Positions 56,723 to 64,000 of a stretch of 64,000 bases of DNA are shown piece by piece (within the stretch, counting starts at the first letter, position 1; each line of letters starts with the position of its first letter). The stretch covers positions 186,001 to 250,000 of the forward strand of contig NZ_NISY01000005.1 of the NCBI RefSeq assembly GCF_007595705.1, read 5' to 3'. The DNA comes from Streptomyces sp. SAJ15. GTDB taxonomy: Bacteria; Actinomycetota; Actinomycetes; Streptomycetales; Streptomycetaceae. A program made the position numbers and the translations under genes. The notes beneath the pieces were generated by a model. It made no database searches, was not told where the DNA came from, and worked only from the letters and a program-made list of their open reading frames with translations.

Positions 56723-59239
56723 CTACTCCTCGGCCAGCAGCGCGCGCAGCGGCGGGTTGGCCCGGCGGGGGCCCGCCACCGCCAGGGCGAGCAGCATGCA
56801 GACCACCACGAGGGGCAGGCTGGCCACGCTGAGCAGCAGCGGCACGGTGATCCCCGGCAGCAGGCCGCTCTGGCCGGCCTGGGCGTCGAGCATGCCCGGG
56901 ATGGCGAGGCAGCCGACGGGCAGCGCCACGATCCAGGCGCAGCCCGCGACGACCAGCGATTCGCCGACCAGTTGCCGGGTGACGGCCTTGCGGGTGGCGC
57001 CGGCGAGTCGCAGCAGGGCCAGCGCCCGCTGCCGCTCCGCCAGGCCGGAGGCGAGGGTGGCGCCGCCGACGAGGACGGCGAGGATGAACATCACCCAGGC
57101 GAACGCCTCGAAGGAGCTGACCAGTCGGGCGGTGATGCCCGCGAAGGCGTCGCGCATCTCGGTGCGGGTGAGCACCTCGGCCCGCGGGTAGCGGTCGGCG
57201 AGCTTCTTCTCCAGGGCGGCCTTGACCTGTCCCTGGTCCGCCCCCTCCCTGACGCCGATGTAGTACTCGTAGACGCCCTGGGCGGCGGTGAGTTCGCGGT
57301 AGAGCCGGGTACCGGCGACGATCATGCCGCCGTCGGAGGCGGAGTCCTCCAGCACCGCGGCCACCTTCACCTCGCGGTGTCCGGTGGGCAGCGGCAGCTC
57401 CATGGTGTCGCCGACGCCGAGGTCCCGGGTGCGGGCGTAGTTGGTGGAGATGACGATCTCGTCCGTGTCGAGCTTGGTGACGAAGTCCTTCTCGCCCTCG
57501 ACCACCGTGAGGTCGGTGGTCCGGTCGATGTCGGACTCGCCCCAGTTCCACACCTGCACCTTGCGGCCGTCGAGGCCGACGCTGGCGTAGGTGAAGGAGG
57601 TCACCGCCTCGACGCCGTCGACCTTCCGCAGCTCCTGCTCCAGGGCGAGCGGGAACTTCTCGTTCTGGAGGTTCTGTCCGACCTCGGCGGCCTGGACGTA
57701 CAGCTCGCCCTGGGTCCAGCGCTGCACCGAGCCGGCGACCTCGTCCTTGATGCTGCTGGCGGTGCCGGCCATGGCCACCGAGGTCACCACGGCGACGGTG
57801 AAGGTGATGGAGAGCGCGGCGTTGCGCTTCCAGCCGAGCTGGAGTTGGCGGCCGACGGCCAGGCGCACCGGGCCCGGCTCGCCGCGGCGCAGCAGCGCGC
57901 CGGCCAGCACCGGCAGCACCACGCTGAGCAGGGCCGCGCCGAGGAAGAGGAAGACCAGGCTGGTCGAGGTGACCATCTCGCCGCCCACCGCCACCAGGGC
58001 CACGCCGACGGCGAGCGAGACCAGACCGGCGATCAGCGGCCGCCGCACCCCGCCCGGGGTCATGGACACCTGGTCGCGGCCGGTGACCGCCTCGATGGGG
58101 GTGATCCTGGTGAACCGGCGGACGCCGGAGAGCCAGGCGGCGGCGAACATCACCACCGTGGCGACGAACGCCCCGGCCGCCGGCCACTGCCAGGGCAGCC
58201 CCGGGGTGACGGCCTGCTGGGTCAGATCGGTGATCTGGCGGGTGAACGAGCCGAGCAGGGAGCCCACCCAGATGCCGAGCGCCGCGCCGATGACATAGGT
58301 GCCGAGCAGCAGCGGCACCATCACCATGGCCGAGCCGACCATGAGGTGTCCGGTGCGCACACCCAACAGTCGCAGTCTGGCGAGGGTGGTGCGGGCGTCG
58401 TCCAGGGCGAGGCGCCAGGTGAGGAAGAGCACCACGGCGGCGGTGAGCACGGCGATGGCCGCGAACATGCCCAGGATGGTGAGCGAGGTGCGGAACGTCT
58501 TGCCGTAGCCGGAGAGCAACTCGTCGGGGCGCTTGACGTCGGCCGCGCCGTCGACGGCACGCTCGGCGGCGGCCACCACCTCAGCGCGGTCCCGCTGTCC
58601 CGGGTCGAGCAGCAGCACATCGCTGTGGGTGCCGCGGTCGAAGGCGGTGGCGACGGTGGGCAGCGGCGCGATGACCATCGCCCCGCGGTTGGCGACCTGC
58701 CCGTCGAGCAGCCCGGCCACCTTCCATCGCTGGACGCCCTGGGGGGAGGTGACACGGACGGTGTCGCCCTCGCCCAGGTCGTGGTCCTCGGCCCAGTCCG
58801 CGGAGAGGAGGACCTGGTCGGCGGCGAGCTCGGTGCGGCCGATCTGCTCGGCGAGCCGCTCGTCGGTGAGGCCGCCGAGGGCGTCGTCGACGCCGAAGAC
58901 GATGACCGGGTCGGTCGAGTCGCCCTCGCCGGTGGCCGCGCGGGTGCTGATCACCAGGGCGCGGGAGCCCTTGACCCCGGTCTCCCGCTCGGTGCGGTCG
59001 ACCACGTCCCGCGTCATGCCGCCGGGGGCGCGCGCCTCGACCGCGACGACCTCGTCGCGGACGCCGCTGATGGAGGCGCCCTTGATGGCGTCCAGCACCG
59101 AGGCCGAGATCAGCAGCATGGCGGTGGTCAGCAGCACGCCGCCGATGCCGGCCGCGATGGCGGCGACCATCCGGGCGGGGCGCTGCCGCCAGCTGCGGCT
59201 GAGGGAGCGGGCGACCAGGCGGTGTGGATCGAGCGCCAT
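56723..59239 (-). CDS. ABC transporter permease, FtsX/MacB type (two FtsX domains)
   Basis: 838-aa membrane protein with an N-terminal membrane anchor (about 22-45), a large extracytoplasmic domain, and two sets of three to four membrane segments (about 260-400 and 430-490 plus the C-terminal 720-830), the duplicated FtsX layout common in actinobacterial exporters. The start overlaps the ATPase stop. ATG at 59239 (TGATG overlap) is preferred over GTG at 59242 because AGAGGA is then 7 nt upstream. With the ATPase it forms an exporter probably for the cluster product or for resistance; MacB-type systems often move peptides, lipids or macrolides. Confidence 0.92.
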   Translation of the reverse strand: MALDPHRLVARSLSRSWRQRPARMVAAIAAGIGGVLLTTAMLLISASVLDAIKGASISGVRDEVVAVEARAPGGMTRDVVDRTERETGVKGSRALVISTRAATGEGDSTDPVIVFGVDDALGGLTDERLAEQIGRTELAADQVLLSADWAEDHDLGEGDTVRVTSPQGVQRWKVAGLLDGQVANRGAMVIAPLPTVATAFDRGTHSDVLLLDPGQRDRAEVVAAAERAVDGAADVKRPDELLSGYGKTFRTSLTILGMFAAIAVLTAAVVLFLTWRLALDDARTTLARLRLLGVRTGHLMVGSAMVMVPLLLGTYVIGAALGIWVGSLLGSFTRQITDLTQQAVTPGLPWQWPAAGAFVATVVMFAAAWLSGVRRFTRITPIEAVTGRDQVSMTPGGVRRPLIAGLVSLAVGVALVAVGGEMVTSTSLVFLFLGAALLSVVLPVLAGALLRRGEPGPVRLAVGRQLQLGWKRNAALSITFTVAVVTSVAMAGTASSIKDEVAGSVQRWTQGELYVQAAEVGQNLQNEKFPLALEQELRKVDGVEAVTSFTYASVGLDGRKVQVWNWGESDIDRTTDLTVVEGEKDFVTKLDTDEIVISTNYARTRDLGVGDTMELPLPTGHREVKVAAVLEDSASDGGMIVAGTRLYRELTAAQGVYEYYIGVREGADQGQVKAALEKKLADRYPRAEVLTRTEMRDAFAGITARLVSSFEAFAWVMFILAVLVGGATLASGLAERQRALALLRLAGATRKAVTRQLVGESLVVAGCAWIVALPVGCLAIPGMLDAQAGQSGLLPGITVPLLLSVASLPLVVVCMLLALAVAGPRRANPPLRALLAEE

Positions 59240-59937
59240 CACGCCGTCCTCTCGGTGGCGACCACCTGGCCGTCGGCGAGGGTGATGACGGTGTCCGCGC
59301 CGGCGGCGAGGTCCCGGTCGTGGGTGATGATCAGTCCGGCGGCGCCGGTGGTGCTGACGAGCTTGTGGAAGATCTCCTGCACCTGGCGGCCGTTCTCCTC
59401 GTCGAGGGCTCCGGTCGGTTCGTCGGCGAAGACGATGGCGGGCTGGACGACGCAGGCCCGGGCGACGGCGGCGCGCTGCGCCTCACCGCCGGAGACCTGA
59501 CCGGGCCACTGCTTGGCGCGGTGCGACAAGCCCACCTCGGACAGCATCTCGCGGGCCTGCTGGAGCGCGTCGCTCAGCTTGGTGCCGCCCATGACGAGGG
59601 GGGCCGCCACGTTCTCCTCGATGGTGAAGGACGGGATGAGGTTGTCCTTCTGGAGTACGAAGCCGATCTCCCGGGCCCGCATCGCGGCGGCCTCGGCCTC
59701 GCCGAGCCGGGACAGGTCCCGGCCCAGCAGCGTCACCGTGCCGGAGGTGGGGCGGTCCAACCCCGACAGCACGTTGGCCAGCGTGGACTTGCCGCTGCCG
59801 CTCCTGCCCACGATGGCGACGAACTCCCCCGCGGACACCTCGAGGCTGCAGCCCTTGAGGACCTCCACGGCGGAATCCCCGCTGACGAACTCGCGCCGCA
59901 CCTTCTCGGCACGCAGCACTACCCTGTTTTCAGCCAT
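59239..59937 (-). CDS. ABC transporter ATPase (LolD/MacB type)
   Basis: 232-aa ATP-binding subunit. Walker A GRSGSGKST (near 42), signature VSGGEAQR (near 146), Walker B IVFADEPTGALDEE (near 165) and the switch His in IITHD are all present. The length and the PTSGTVTLLGRDL region fit the LolD/MacB/FtsE group that pairs with FtsX-type permeases. It precedes the permease with overlapping codons, so the pair is co-translated. I choose the ATG at 59937; a TTG at 59979 would add 14 residues without conserved features. Confidence 0.95.
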   Translation of the reverse strand: MAENRVVLRAEKVRREFVSGDSAVEVLKGCSLEVSAGEFVAIVGRSGSGKSTLANVLSGLDRPTSGTVTLLGRDLSRLGEAEAAAMRAREIGFVLQKDNLIPSFTIEENVAAPLVMGGTKLSDALQQAREMLSEVGLSHRAKQWPGQVSGGEAQRAAVARACVVQPAIVFADEPTGALDEENGRQVQEIFHKLVSTTGAAGLIITHDRDLAAGADTVITLADGQVVATERTA

Positions 59938-60054
59938 GCTCGGCAGACCACCCCAGTTGATGTGAACGGATGTCGGCAAGAAGTGACGGGGCCGCGAGGT
60001 GCGGCCGGGGGGAACCGGATTCGGTGACCGCGCGGACGGTCGAGGGAGCGCGGA

Positions 60055-61599
60055 TCAGCCGTTCAGCCGGTGTCGGAGGACTTCTCGCCGCACCTTTCCG
60101 GTGGCCGTCCGCGGAATCTCGTGCCAGGCCACGAAGCGGGGTGGCGCGAGGGACGGCAGATCACGCGTGGCCGCGAGCCACAGCTCTTCGGTGACGGGTG
60201 CGGTGGACCGGCTGACGAGGACGGGCACGAGTCGTCCGTCCGTCTCCATGATGACCACCTCGGCCAACTCCGGTACGCGGTCGAGGAGTACGTCCTCCAG
60301 CGCGATGCCGCTGGTCGCCCCGGACAGCCGCTCGACCTGTCGGTCGTGCAGCCGCAGGGTCCCCGTCGCGGTCCGCGCGCCCCAGTCGCCGGAGTCCCAC
60401 CAACCGCCCTCGAAGAGGTTCTCCGTGAAGCGCTCGGGGAAATTCAGATATCCGGCGAAGCGACCCTTGGAACGGACCTGGATTCGGCCGCTTTCGCCGC
60501 GTGGAAGTCGGTTTCCCTGCTCGTCGACGACTCGGATGCGGCTGTATCCGGGAATGGCCCGGCCGACGCGGTGGCCGGCCAGTTCGGCGCCGACCGTGTT
60601 TCGGGAACGGCCGGTCTTCCGGGTGCGGATACGAAAGGCTATGGGCCCGAGTTCCGATTGCGCGTATACCTCGGTGAACATCGCGAGACGGCGTCGGGAA
60701 CCATTCAGCAGGGCGTCGACCGTTCGCGGGTGCATCGCGTCGAAGGTGCCCAGGAACATGCGCACCGAGGACATCGCCCCCTCGGCCGCCAGGCCCTCCC
60801 AGGTGATGTAGCTGTTCGGGTGCGTCTCCAGGTATTCCGGCCGCCAGCGCTCCAGTTGGGCGCCGACGCTGTCGCTTTCCTCGGAGGCGAGCAGCAGCAG
60901 CGAGTGGCGCAGTCGCAGGGCGCTGAGAATTCCGGAGAGGGTGCGGACGTGCACCGGGGAGATGGCCGCGGCGAGATACCCGGAGAGGAACATCGGCCGC
61001 AGCATCCGGGTCTGGATGGCGGACTGCTGGTAGAAGCTGTTCCGGGTGTGCACGACCAGCTTGGGCACGCCGGTGGTGCCGGAGGTGTGGGTGACCAGGT
61101 AGGGCTGGTCCGGGGCGAGTTCCACGCCGTGCGGGGGCGGCTCGGCCGACCCTCCGGCCACCGCCGAGACGGCGTCCTCCCAGATCAGCCGGGTCGCTCC
61201 CGGTGTCAGGGGGTCCGGGAAGTCGGCCTCGCGAGCCTCGGCGATCAGCAGGTGCAGCGGGCCGGTGACCGGCTCCAGCGCGGCGTGGGCGGTCGGCGCG
61301 TCCAGCCGGGCGCTCAGCAGCACGGGCACCGCGCCGAGCGCGGTGAGACCGGCGAAGGCCACCAGGACGTCCAGCGGCTTCTCCAGCCGTACGACACAGC
61401 GGTCGCCCGAGCGAACGCCTCGCTCCGCCGCCGTCCGCGCGAATCGTCGGGCGGCCTCGGCGACATCTCCGGGATGGACCTGTCCGTCCTTGACGGTGAC
61501 GGCGGCCGATTCGTGGTCCACGGCCCAGGGGCGCTTGGCGGCACGGCCGGCGGCGTCGAGTTGCGCGAACAACAGGTCGGCGGAGCGTGGCGAATGCAT
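60055..61599 (-). CDS. Stand-alone acyl/aryl acid AMP-ligase
   Basis: 514-aa AMP-forming ligase. Core motifs: VTHTSGTTGVPKLVVHT (near 170), YAQSELGPIAF in place of the usual YGxTE (near 310), WWDSGDWG (near 405) and the C-terminal catalytic Lys in RTATGKVRREVL (near 500). It is shorter than a FAAL, like aryl-acid or short-acyl ligases. It shares its promoter-region block with the GYD/FAAL-PKS operon, so it probably belongs to the assembly line. One attractive role is to activate 3-amino-4-hydroxybenzoate or another starter and load the N-terminal ACP of the PKS at 30,912-37,262, which has no loader of its own. This is inference. ATG at 61599. Confidence 0.88.
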   Translation of the reverse strand: MHSPRSADLLFAQLDAAGRAAKRPWAVDHESAAVTVKDGQVHPGDVAEAARRFARTAAERGVRSGDRCVVRLEKPLDVLVAFAGLTALGAVPVLLSARLDAPTAHAALEPVTGPLHLLIAEAREADFPDPLTPGATRLIWEDAVSAVAGGSAEPPPHGVELAPDQPYLVTHTSGTTGVPKLVVHTRNSFYQQSAIQTRMLRPMFLSGYLAAAISPVHVRTLSGILSALRLRHSLLLLASEESDSVGAQLERWRPEYLETHPNSYITWEGLAAEGAMSSVRMFLGTFDAMHPRTVDALLNGSRRRLAMFTEVYAQSELGPIAFRIRTRKTGRSRNTVGAELAGHRVGRAIPGYSRIRVVDEQGNRLPRGESGRIQVRSKGRFAGYLNFPERFTENLFEGGWWDSGDWGARTATGTLRLHDRQVERLSGATSGIALEDVLLDRVPELAEVVIMETDGRLVPVLVSRSTAPVTEELWLAATRDLPSLAPPRFVAWHEIPRTATGKVRREVLRHRLNG

Positions 61600-61687
61600 G
61601 GCTTATGTGTCCCCTCAACCTCGGAAGTGACTTGCGTCGATGAGGCGGTAGCGAGGTGACGCATACTTCCGGGCGCCGGTGAGGCGG

Positions 61688-61735
61688 GACAATCTCTTGT
61701 CAGCAAGACGACAGCGGGGTGTCCTCCTGCGGCCA
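61688..61735 (-). promoter_or_regulatory. Shared promoter-region block, copy 2 (upstream of the AMP-ligase)
   Basis: Contains GACA-N7-TGTCAGCAAGACGACAG-N5-TGTC-N3-CTGCGGCCA, the same series of elements as at 19926-19972 with one extra base in a spacer. It lies about 90 nt upstream of the AMP-ligase ATG and just past the terminator of the preceding operon, the same arrangement as copy 1. Confidence 0.65.
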
Positions 61736-61748
61736 GTCGGTGGTCCGG

Positions 61749-61779
61749 CGGCCGTCCGGTCATTCTAGATTTACGGCCG
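61749..61779 (-). terminator. Hairpin after the ornithine-cyclodeaminase-like gene
   Basis: Seven-nt perfect arms CGGCCGT (61749-61755) and ACGGCCG (61773-61779) with a 17-nt AT-rich loop, 27 nt past the stop of the upstream gene. A weaker overlapping pairing (61753-61759 with 61777-61783) is also possible. Confidence 0.45.
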
Positions 61780-61805
61780 GACGAACCCCGGAGATTTCAG
61801 CATTC

Positions 61806-62774
61806 CTATTCGAACGGAATCGACTGCCCGGCGTTCCGGGCCACGGCGAGCCGATAGAGGAGATCACACGTGAACGCGTCCTCGATCGGCACGCCCACGG
61901 ACTTGAAGAGGGTTGTCTCGCCGGGCGACCGGCGCCCCGGACGACGTCCCGCGAGCACCTCCCCCAAGGTGGACATGGGGGGATCCGCCGGGAGGGCGCC
62001 CTCCGCGATGGGGATCAGGATGTCCCCGGCCTCGCGCAGCACCGCGGCGGCGGACTCCACGAACAGGCTGGATCTCGCCACCAGGCGCGAGGGCAGTTCC
62101 CGGCGCGTGGCGCCGTAGGCGCCCACGGCGCTGAGGTGCACCCCCTCCCGCGCCACCGCGGAGTCCTCGAACAGCGGCTCCGGCGAGGTGGTCACCGTGC
62201 AGATCACGTCCGCGTCCCGCACGGCGGCGTCGACGCTCTCCAGCACCTCGACCGCGAGGCCCCGCTCCCGGGCCCACGCGGCCAGCTTCCGGGCCCTGCG
62301 CGGATCGCGGCTGTGCAGCCGTACGGAGTCCCAGGGCCGGATCCCCGCCAGCCCCTCCAGGTGCCCCCGGCCCTGCACCCCGGCGCCGATGACGGTCAGC
62401 ACCCGGGCGTCGGGTCTGGCCAGGAGGTCGGTGGCGCAGACGGTCACCGCGGCGGTGCGCAGTTCGGTGACCGCGGTGGCGTCGAGCACCGCCACCGGGC
62501 GGCCGGTCGCCGCGTCGAAGAGCGTCACCAGCCCCTGGACGCTGGGGAGTCGTAGCTCCGGCGGGTTGTCGAAGAGGCTGATCAGCTTCACCGAGAGGGT
62601 GTTGGAGTGCACCGCGGGCATCAGCAGCAGCTCGCCCGCGTCGGTCCGCACCGAGCTGCGGGCGAACTCCGTGGCCCCGTCGCCGCCCGCGGTGAAGGCC
62701 GCGCCGATCTCCGCGGCGAGTTCGGAGACCGACAGCAGCTCCCGGACGGCCCGCGCGTCGAGGATCCTCAGCAC
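61806..62774 (-). CDS. Ornithine cyclodeaminase/mu-crystallin family enzyme
   Basis: 322 aa. Family landmarks: LSVKLISLFDNPP (near 62, Lys of the active site), TVIGAGVQGRGHLEGL (near 128, NAD-binding loop), VHLSAVGAYG (near 219). Members include ornithine cyclodeaminase (proline from ornithine), lysine cyclodeaminase (pipecolate), SbnB-like dehydrogenases and ketimine reductases. The NRPS at 7,218-10,631 has a proline-like A-domain context, so supply of a cyclic amino acid is one testable option. Working with the adjacent aminotransferase on a keto acid is another. The GTG at 62774 overlaps the aminotransferase stop by 7 nt. Confidence 0.9.
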   Translation of the reverse strand: MLRILDARAVRELLSVSELAAEIGAAFTAGGDGATEFARSSVRTDAGELLLMPAVHSNTLSVKLISLFDNPPELRLPSVQGLVTLFDAATGRPVAVLDATAVTELRTAAVTVCATDLLARPDARVLTVIGAGVQGRGHLEGLAGIRPWDSVRLHSRDPRRARKLAAWARERGLAVEVLESVDAAVRDADVICTVTTSPEPLFEDSAVAREGVHLSAVGAYGATRRELPSRLVARSSLFVESAAAVLREAGDILIPIAEGALPADPPMSTLGEVLAGRRPGRRSPGETTLFKSVGVPIEDAFTCDLLYRLAVARNAGQSIPFE

Positions 62775-63979
62775 AGCGCCGCCCGCAGCGCGTCACCGAG
62801 CAGCTCGCAGAGCAGATCGACCTGCTTGTCGCTGAGACCGGGGTGGCAGGGCAGGTTCATCTGCTCATCGAACCAGAGCCGTTCGGCGGTGGGGCACTCC
62901 CCGTAGCGATGCCCGCGCGAACGCCACTCGGGCGTCAGGTGGAGCGGGAAGTAGCGGATCGGGACCTGCACCCCGCGCTCGGCCAGCTCGTGGATCAGCC
63001 GCTCCCGGCTGAGCCGTTCGGGGGCGCGCACGAAGAAGGTGAAGAGGTGCTGGGACTGCTCGACCCCGTCCGGCTCGGTGACCGCGGCGACCAGGCCCGG
63101 GTAGTCGGCGAGCACCTCGCGGAGCCGCTGGGCGATCATCCGCCGGCGGGCCACGAAGTCGGGCAGGGAGCGCAGTTGGGCCACGCCCACGGCCGCCGCC
63201 GCCTCGCTGAGCGTGGCGTTGGTGCCGTGGCGGAGCAGGGCGACGCAGTCGTGGGTGTACGAGTGTCCCGGGTAGAGCGCGCCGGGCAGTGGCTCCCGCG
63301 AGGTGCCGAAGCGGTGGTCGCGCGCCACGAAGACGGCGTCCGCCTCGTTGCCGCGCAGCCGCTCGATCCGGTCGACCCAGTCGTCGTTGGCGAAGGTGAG
63401 CATGCCGCCCTCGCCGAGCGTGGTGATGTTCTTGCTCGAGTGGAAGCTGAAGCAGCCGATGTCGGCGAGGGAGCCGGGGCGGCGGCCGTGGTAGCTGCTG
63501 CCCAGCGCGTGGGCGGAGTCCTCGATCACCAGGATGCCGCGCTCCCGGGCCAGCTCCATGACGGCGTCCATCTCCGCCGGGAGCCCGCCGTAGTGCACCA
63601 GGATGACGGCGCGGGTCTTGTCGTTCAGCAGCTTGCGCAGGCTCTCCGGGTCGAGGTTGAGGGTGTCGTCCTTGACGTCGCAGAACCGGACCCGGACCTC
63701 GGGGTACTGGAGCAGCGGCTGGATGGTCGCCTGGTAGGTCTGCGGCGTGACGACGACCTCGTCCCCGGGCCGCAGGTCCAGGAGGTGGATGGCGAGCTCC
63801 AGGGCCACCGTCCCGCTGGTGACGCTCATCGCGTGCCGGGCGCCCACATAGGCGCGGAAGTCGTCCTCGAAGCGGGTGCGCCACGCGCCGCCGGAGAGGG
63901 TCTCGCCCGAGCTGATGACCTGGGTCACCGCCTCGATCTCGGCGGGCCCCAGCGTGCTGCCGAAGGGGAGGTAGGGCAC
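62768..63979 (-). CDS. DegT/DnrJ/EryC1/StrS-type PLP aminotransferase (start may lie beyond window)
   Basis: About 403 aa visible. Fold-type I PLP enzyme of the sugar/cyclitol aminotransferase family: TSGTVALELAIHLL (near 54), DSAHALGSSYHGRRPG (near 150) and the PLP Lys in FSFHSSKNITTLGEGG (near 184). These enzymes aminate keto-sugars, keto-cyclitols or related aldehydes/ketones. No sugar genes are visible, so the substrate may be a keto acid or aldehyde from this pathway. The GTG at 63979 has GGGA about 7 nt upstream, but the frame stays open to the window edge (64000), so a longer N-terminus is possible. It is coupled to the cyclodeaminase-like gene. Confidence 0.9.
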   Translation of the reverse strand: MPYLPFGSTLGPAEIEAVTQVISSGETLSGGAWRTRFEDDFRAYVGARHAMSVTSGTVALELAIHLLDLRPGDEVVVTPQTYQATIQPLLQYPEVRVRFCDVKDDTLNLDPESLRKLLNDKTRAVILVHYGGLPAEMDAVMELARERGILVIEDSAHALGSSYHGRRPGSLADIGCFSFHSSKNITTLGEGGMLTFANDDWVDRIERLRGNEADAVFVARDHRFGTSREPLPGALYPGHSYTHDCVALLRHGTNATLSEAAAAVGVAQLRSLPDFVARRRMIAQRLREVLADYPGLVAAVTEPDGVEQSQHLFTFFVRAPERLSRERLIHELAERGVQVPIRYFPLHLTPEWRSRGHRYGECPTAERLWFDEQMNLPCHPGLSDKQVDLLCELLGDALRAALC

Positions 63980-64000
63980 CCGGTAGTCCCGGAGGTTCTG

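Noticed and set aside
59938..60054. Extra N-terminal residues or a separate small gene between the ABC ATPase and the AMP-ligase
   Set aside because: Only a TTG start without a ribosome site adds residues; the remaining gap shows no features.

Overview
The window is very GC-rich actinomycete DNA, most likely Streptomyces. Genes are densely packed with GTG/ATG starts and many ATGA/GTGA stop-start overlaps, one rare TTA leucine codon sits early in a transporter gene, and a protein of the mycothiol-dependent isomerase family is present. Apart from one small antitoxin gene, every gene I accept lies on the minus strand, so transcription runs from right to left. Nearly the whole window reads as one large specialised-metabolite cluster.

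Left part (1-37,262), assembly lines. A first PKS/NRPS set is encoded by 30,912-37,262 (ACP-KS-AT-AT-KR-ACP, with tandem acyltransferases), 25,304-30,919 (KS-AT-DH-KR-carrier) and 22,140-25,307 (C-A-PCP), followed by a type II thioesterase and a methyltransferase. After a terminator and a promoter-like block comes a GYD-domain protein, then a second set: 14,080-19,374 (FAAL-ACP-KS-AT-first half of DH), 10,628-14,083 (luciferase-like monooxygenase-second half of DH-KR-ACP), 7,218-10,631 (TubC docking-C-A-PCP) and 1,906-7,221 (TubC docking-C-A with embedded monooxygenase-PCP-TE). The last A domain reads as glycine-specific. Its layout is that of MtaG/MelG of myxothiazol/melithiazol biosynthesis, which points to a chain end released as a primary amide. 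A methyltransferase and an MMPL exporter close the left side.

Middle (37,263-40,881). An AT-richer control region precedes the first PKS gene. It is followed by a small unknown gene, an orphan clpP (a candidate self-resistance or target gene), a stand-alone thioesterase, a Phd/YefM antitoxin without a toxin, and an intergenic array of about eight 50-51 bp tandem repeats.

Right part (40,882-64,000), precursor and tailoring genes. There is a PcaB/adenylosuccinate-lyase-type lyase, a remnant of an FAD/NAD(P)-binding protein, a winged-helix-like protein and a DinB/maleylpyruvate-isomerase-like protein. A tightly coupled run follows in transcription order: acyl-CoA dehydrogenase, thioester-reductase-like SDR, second SDR, phosphohistidine-swivel protein, ACP, and an unusual fusion of an AMP-ligase to PPDK ATP-grasp and phosphohistidine domains. 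Upstream of these lie the two enzymes of 3-amino-4-hydroxybenzoate synthesis (GriI/GriH type), a UbiA-family prenyltransferase, an ABC exporter pair, a free AMP-ligase, an ornithine-cyclodeaminase-family enzyme and a DegT-type aminotransferase.

A near-identical promoter-region block occurs upstream of both the GYD/FAAL-PKS operon and the AMP-ligase operon, 42 kb apart. This is the best sequence evidence that the left and right halves are co-regulated as one system. Domain calls come from motifs read by eye; substrate codes and product features are inference.
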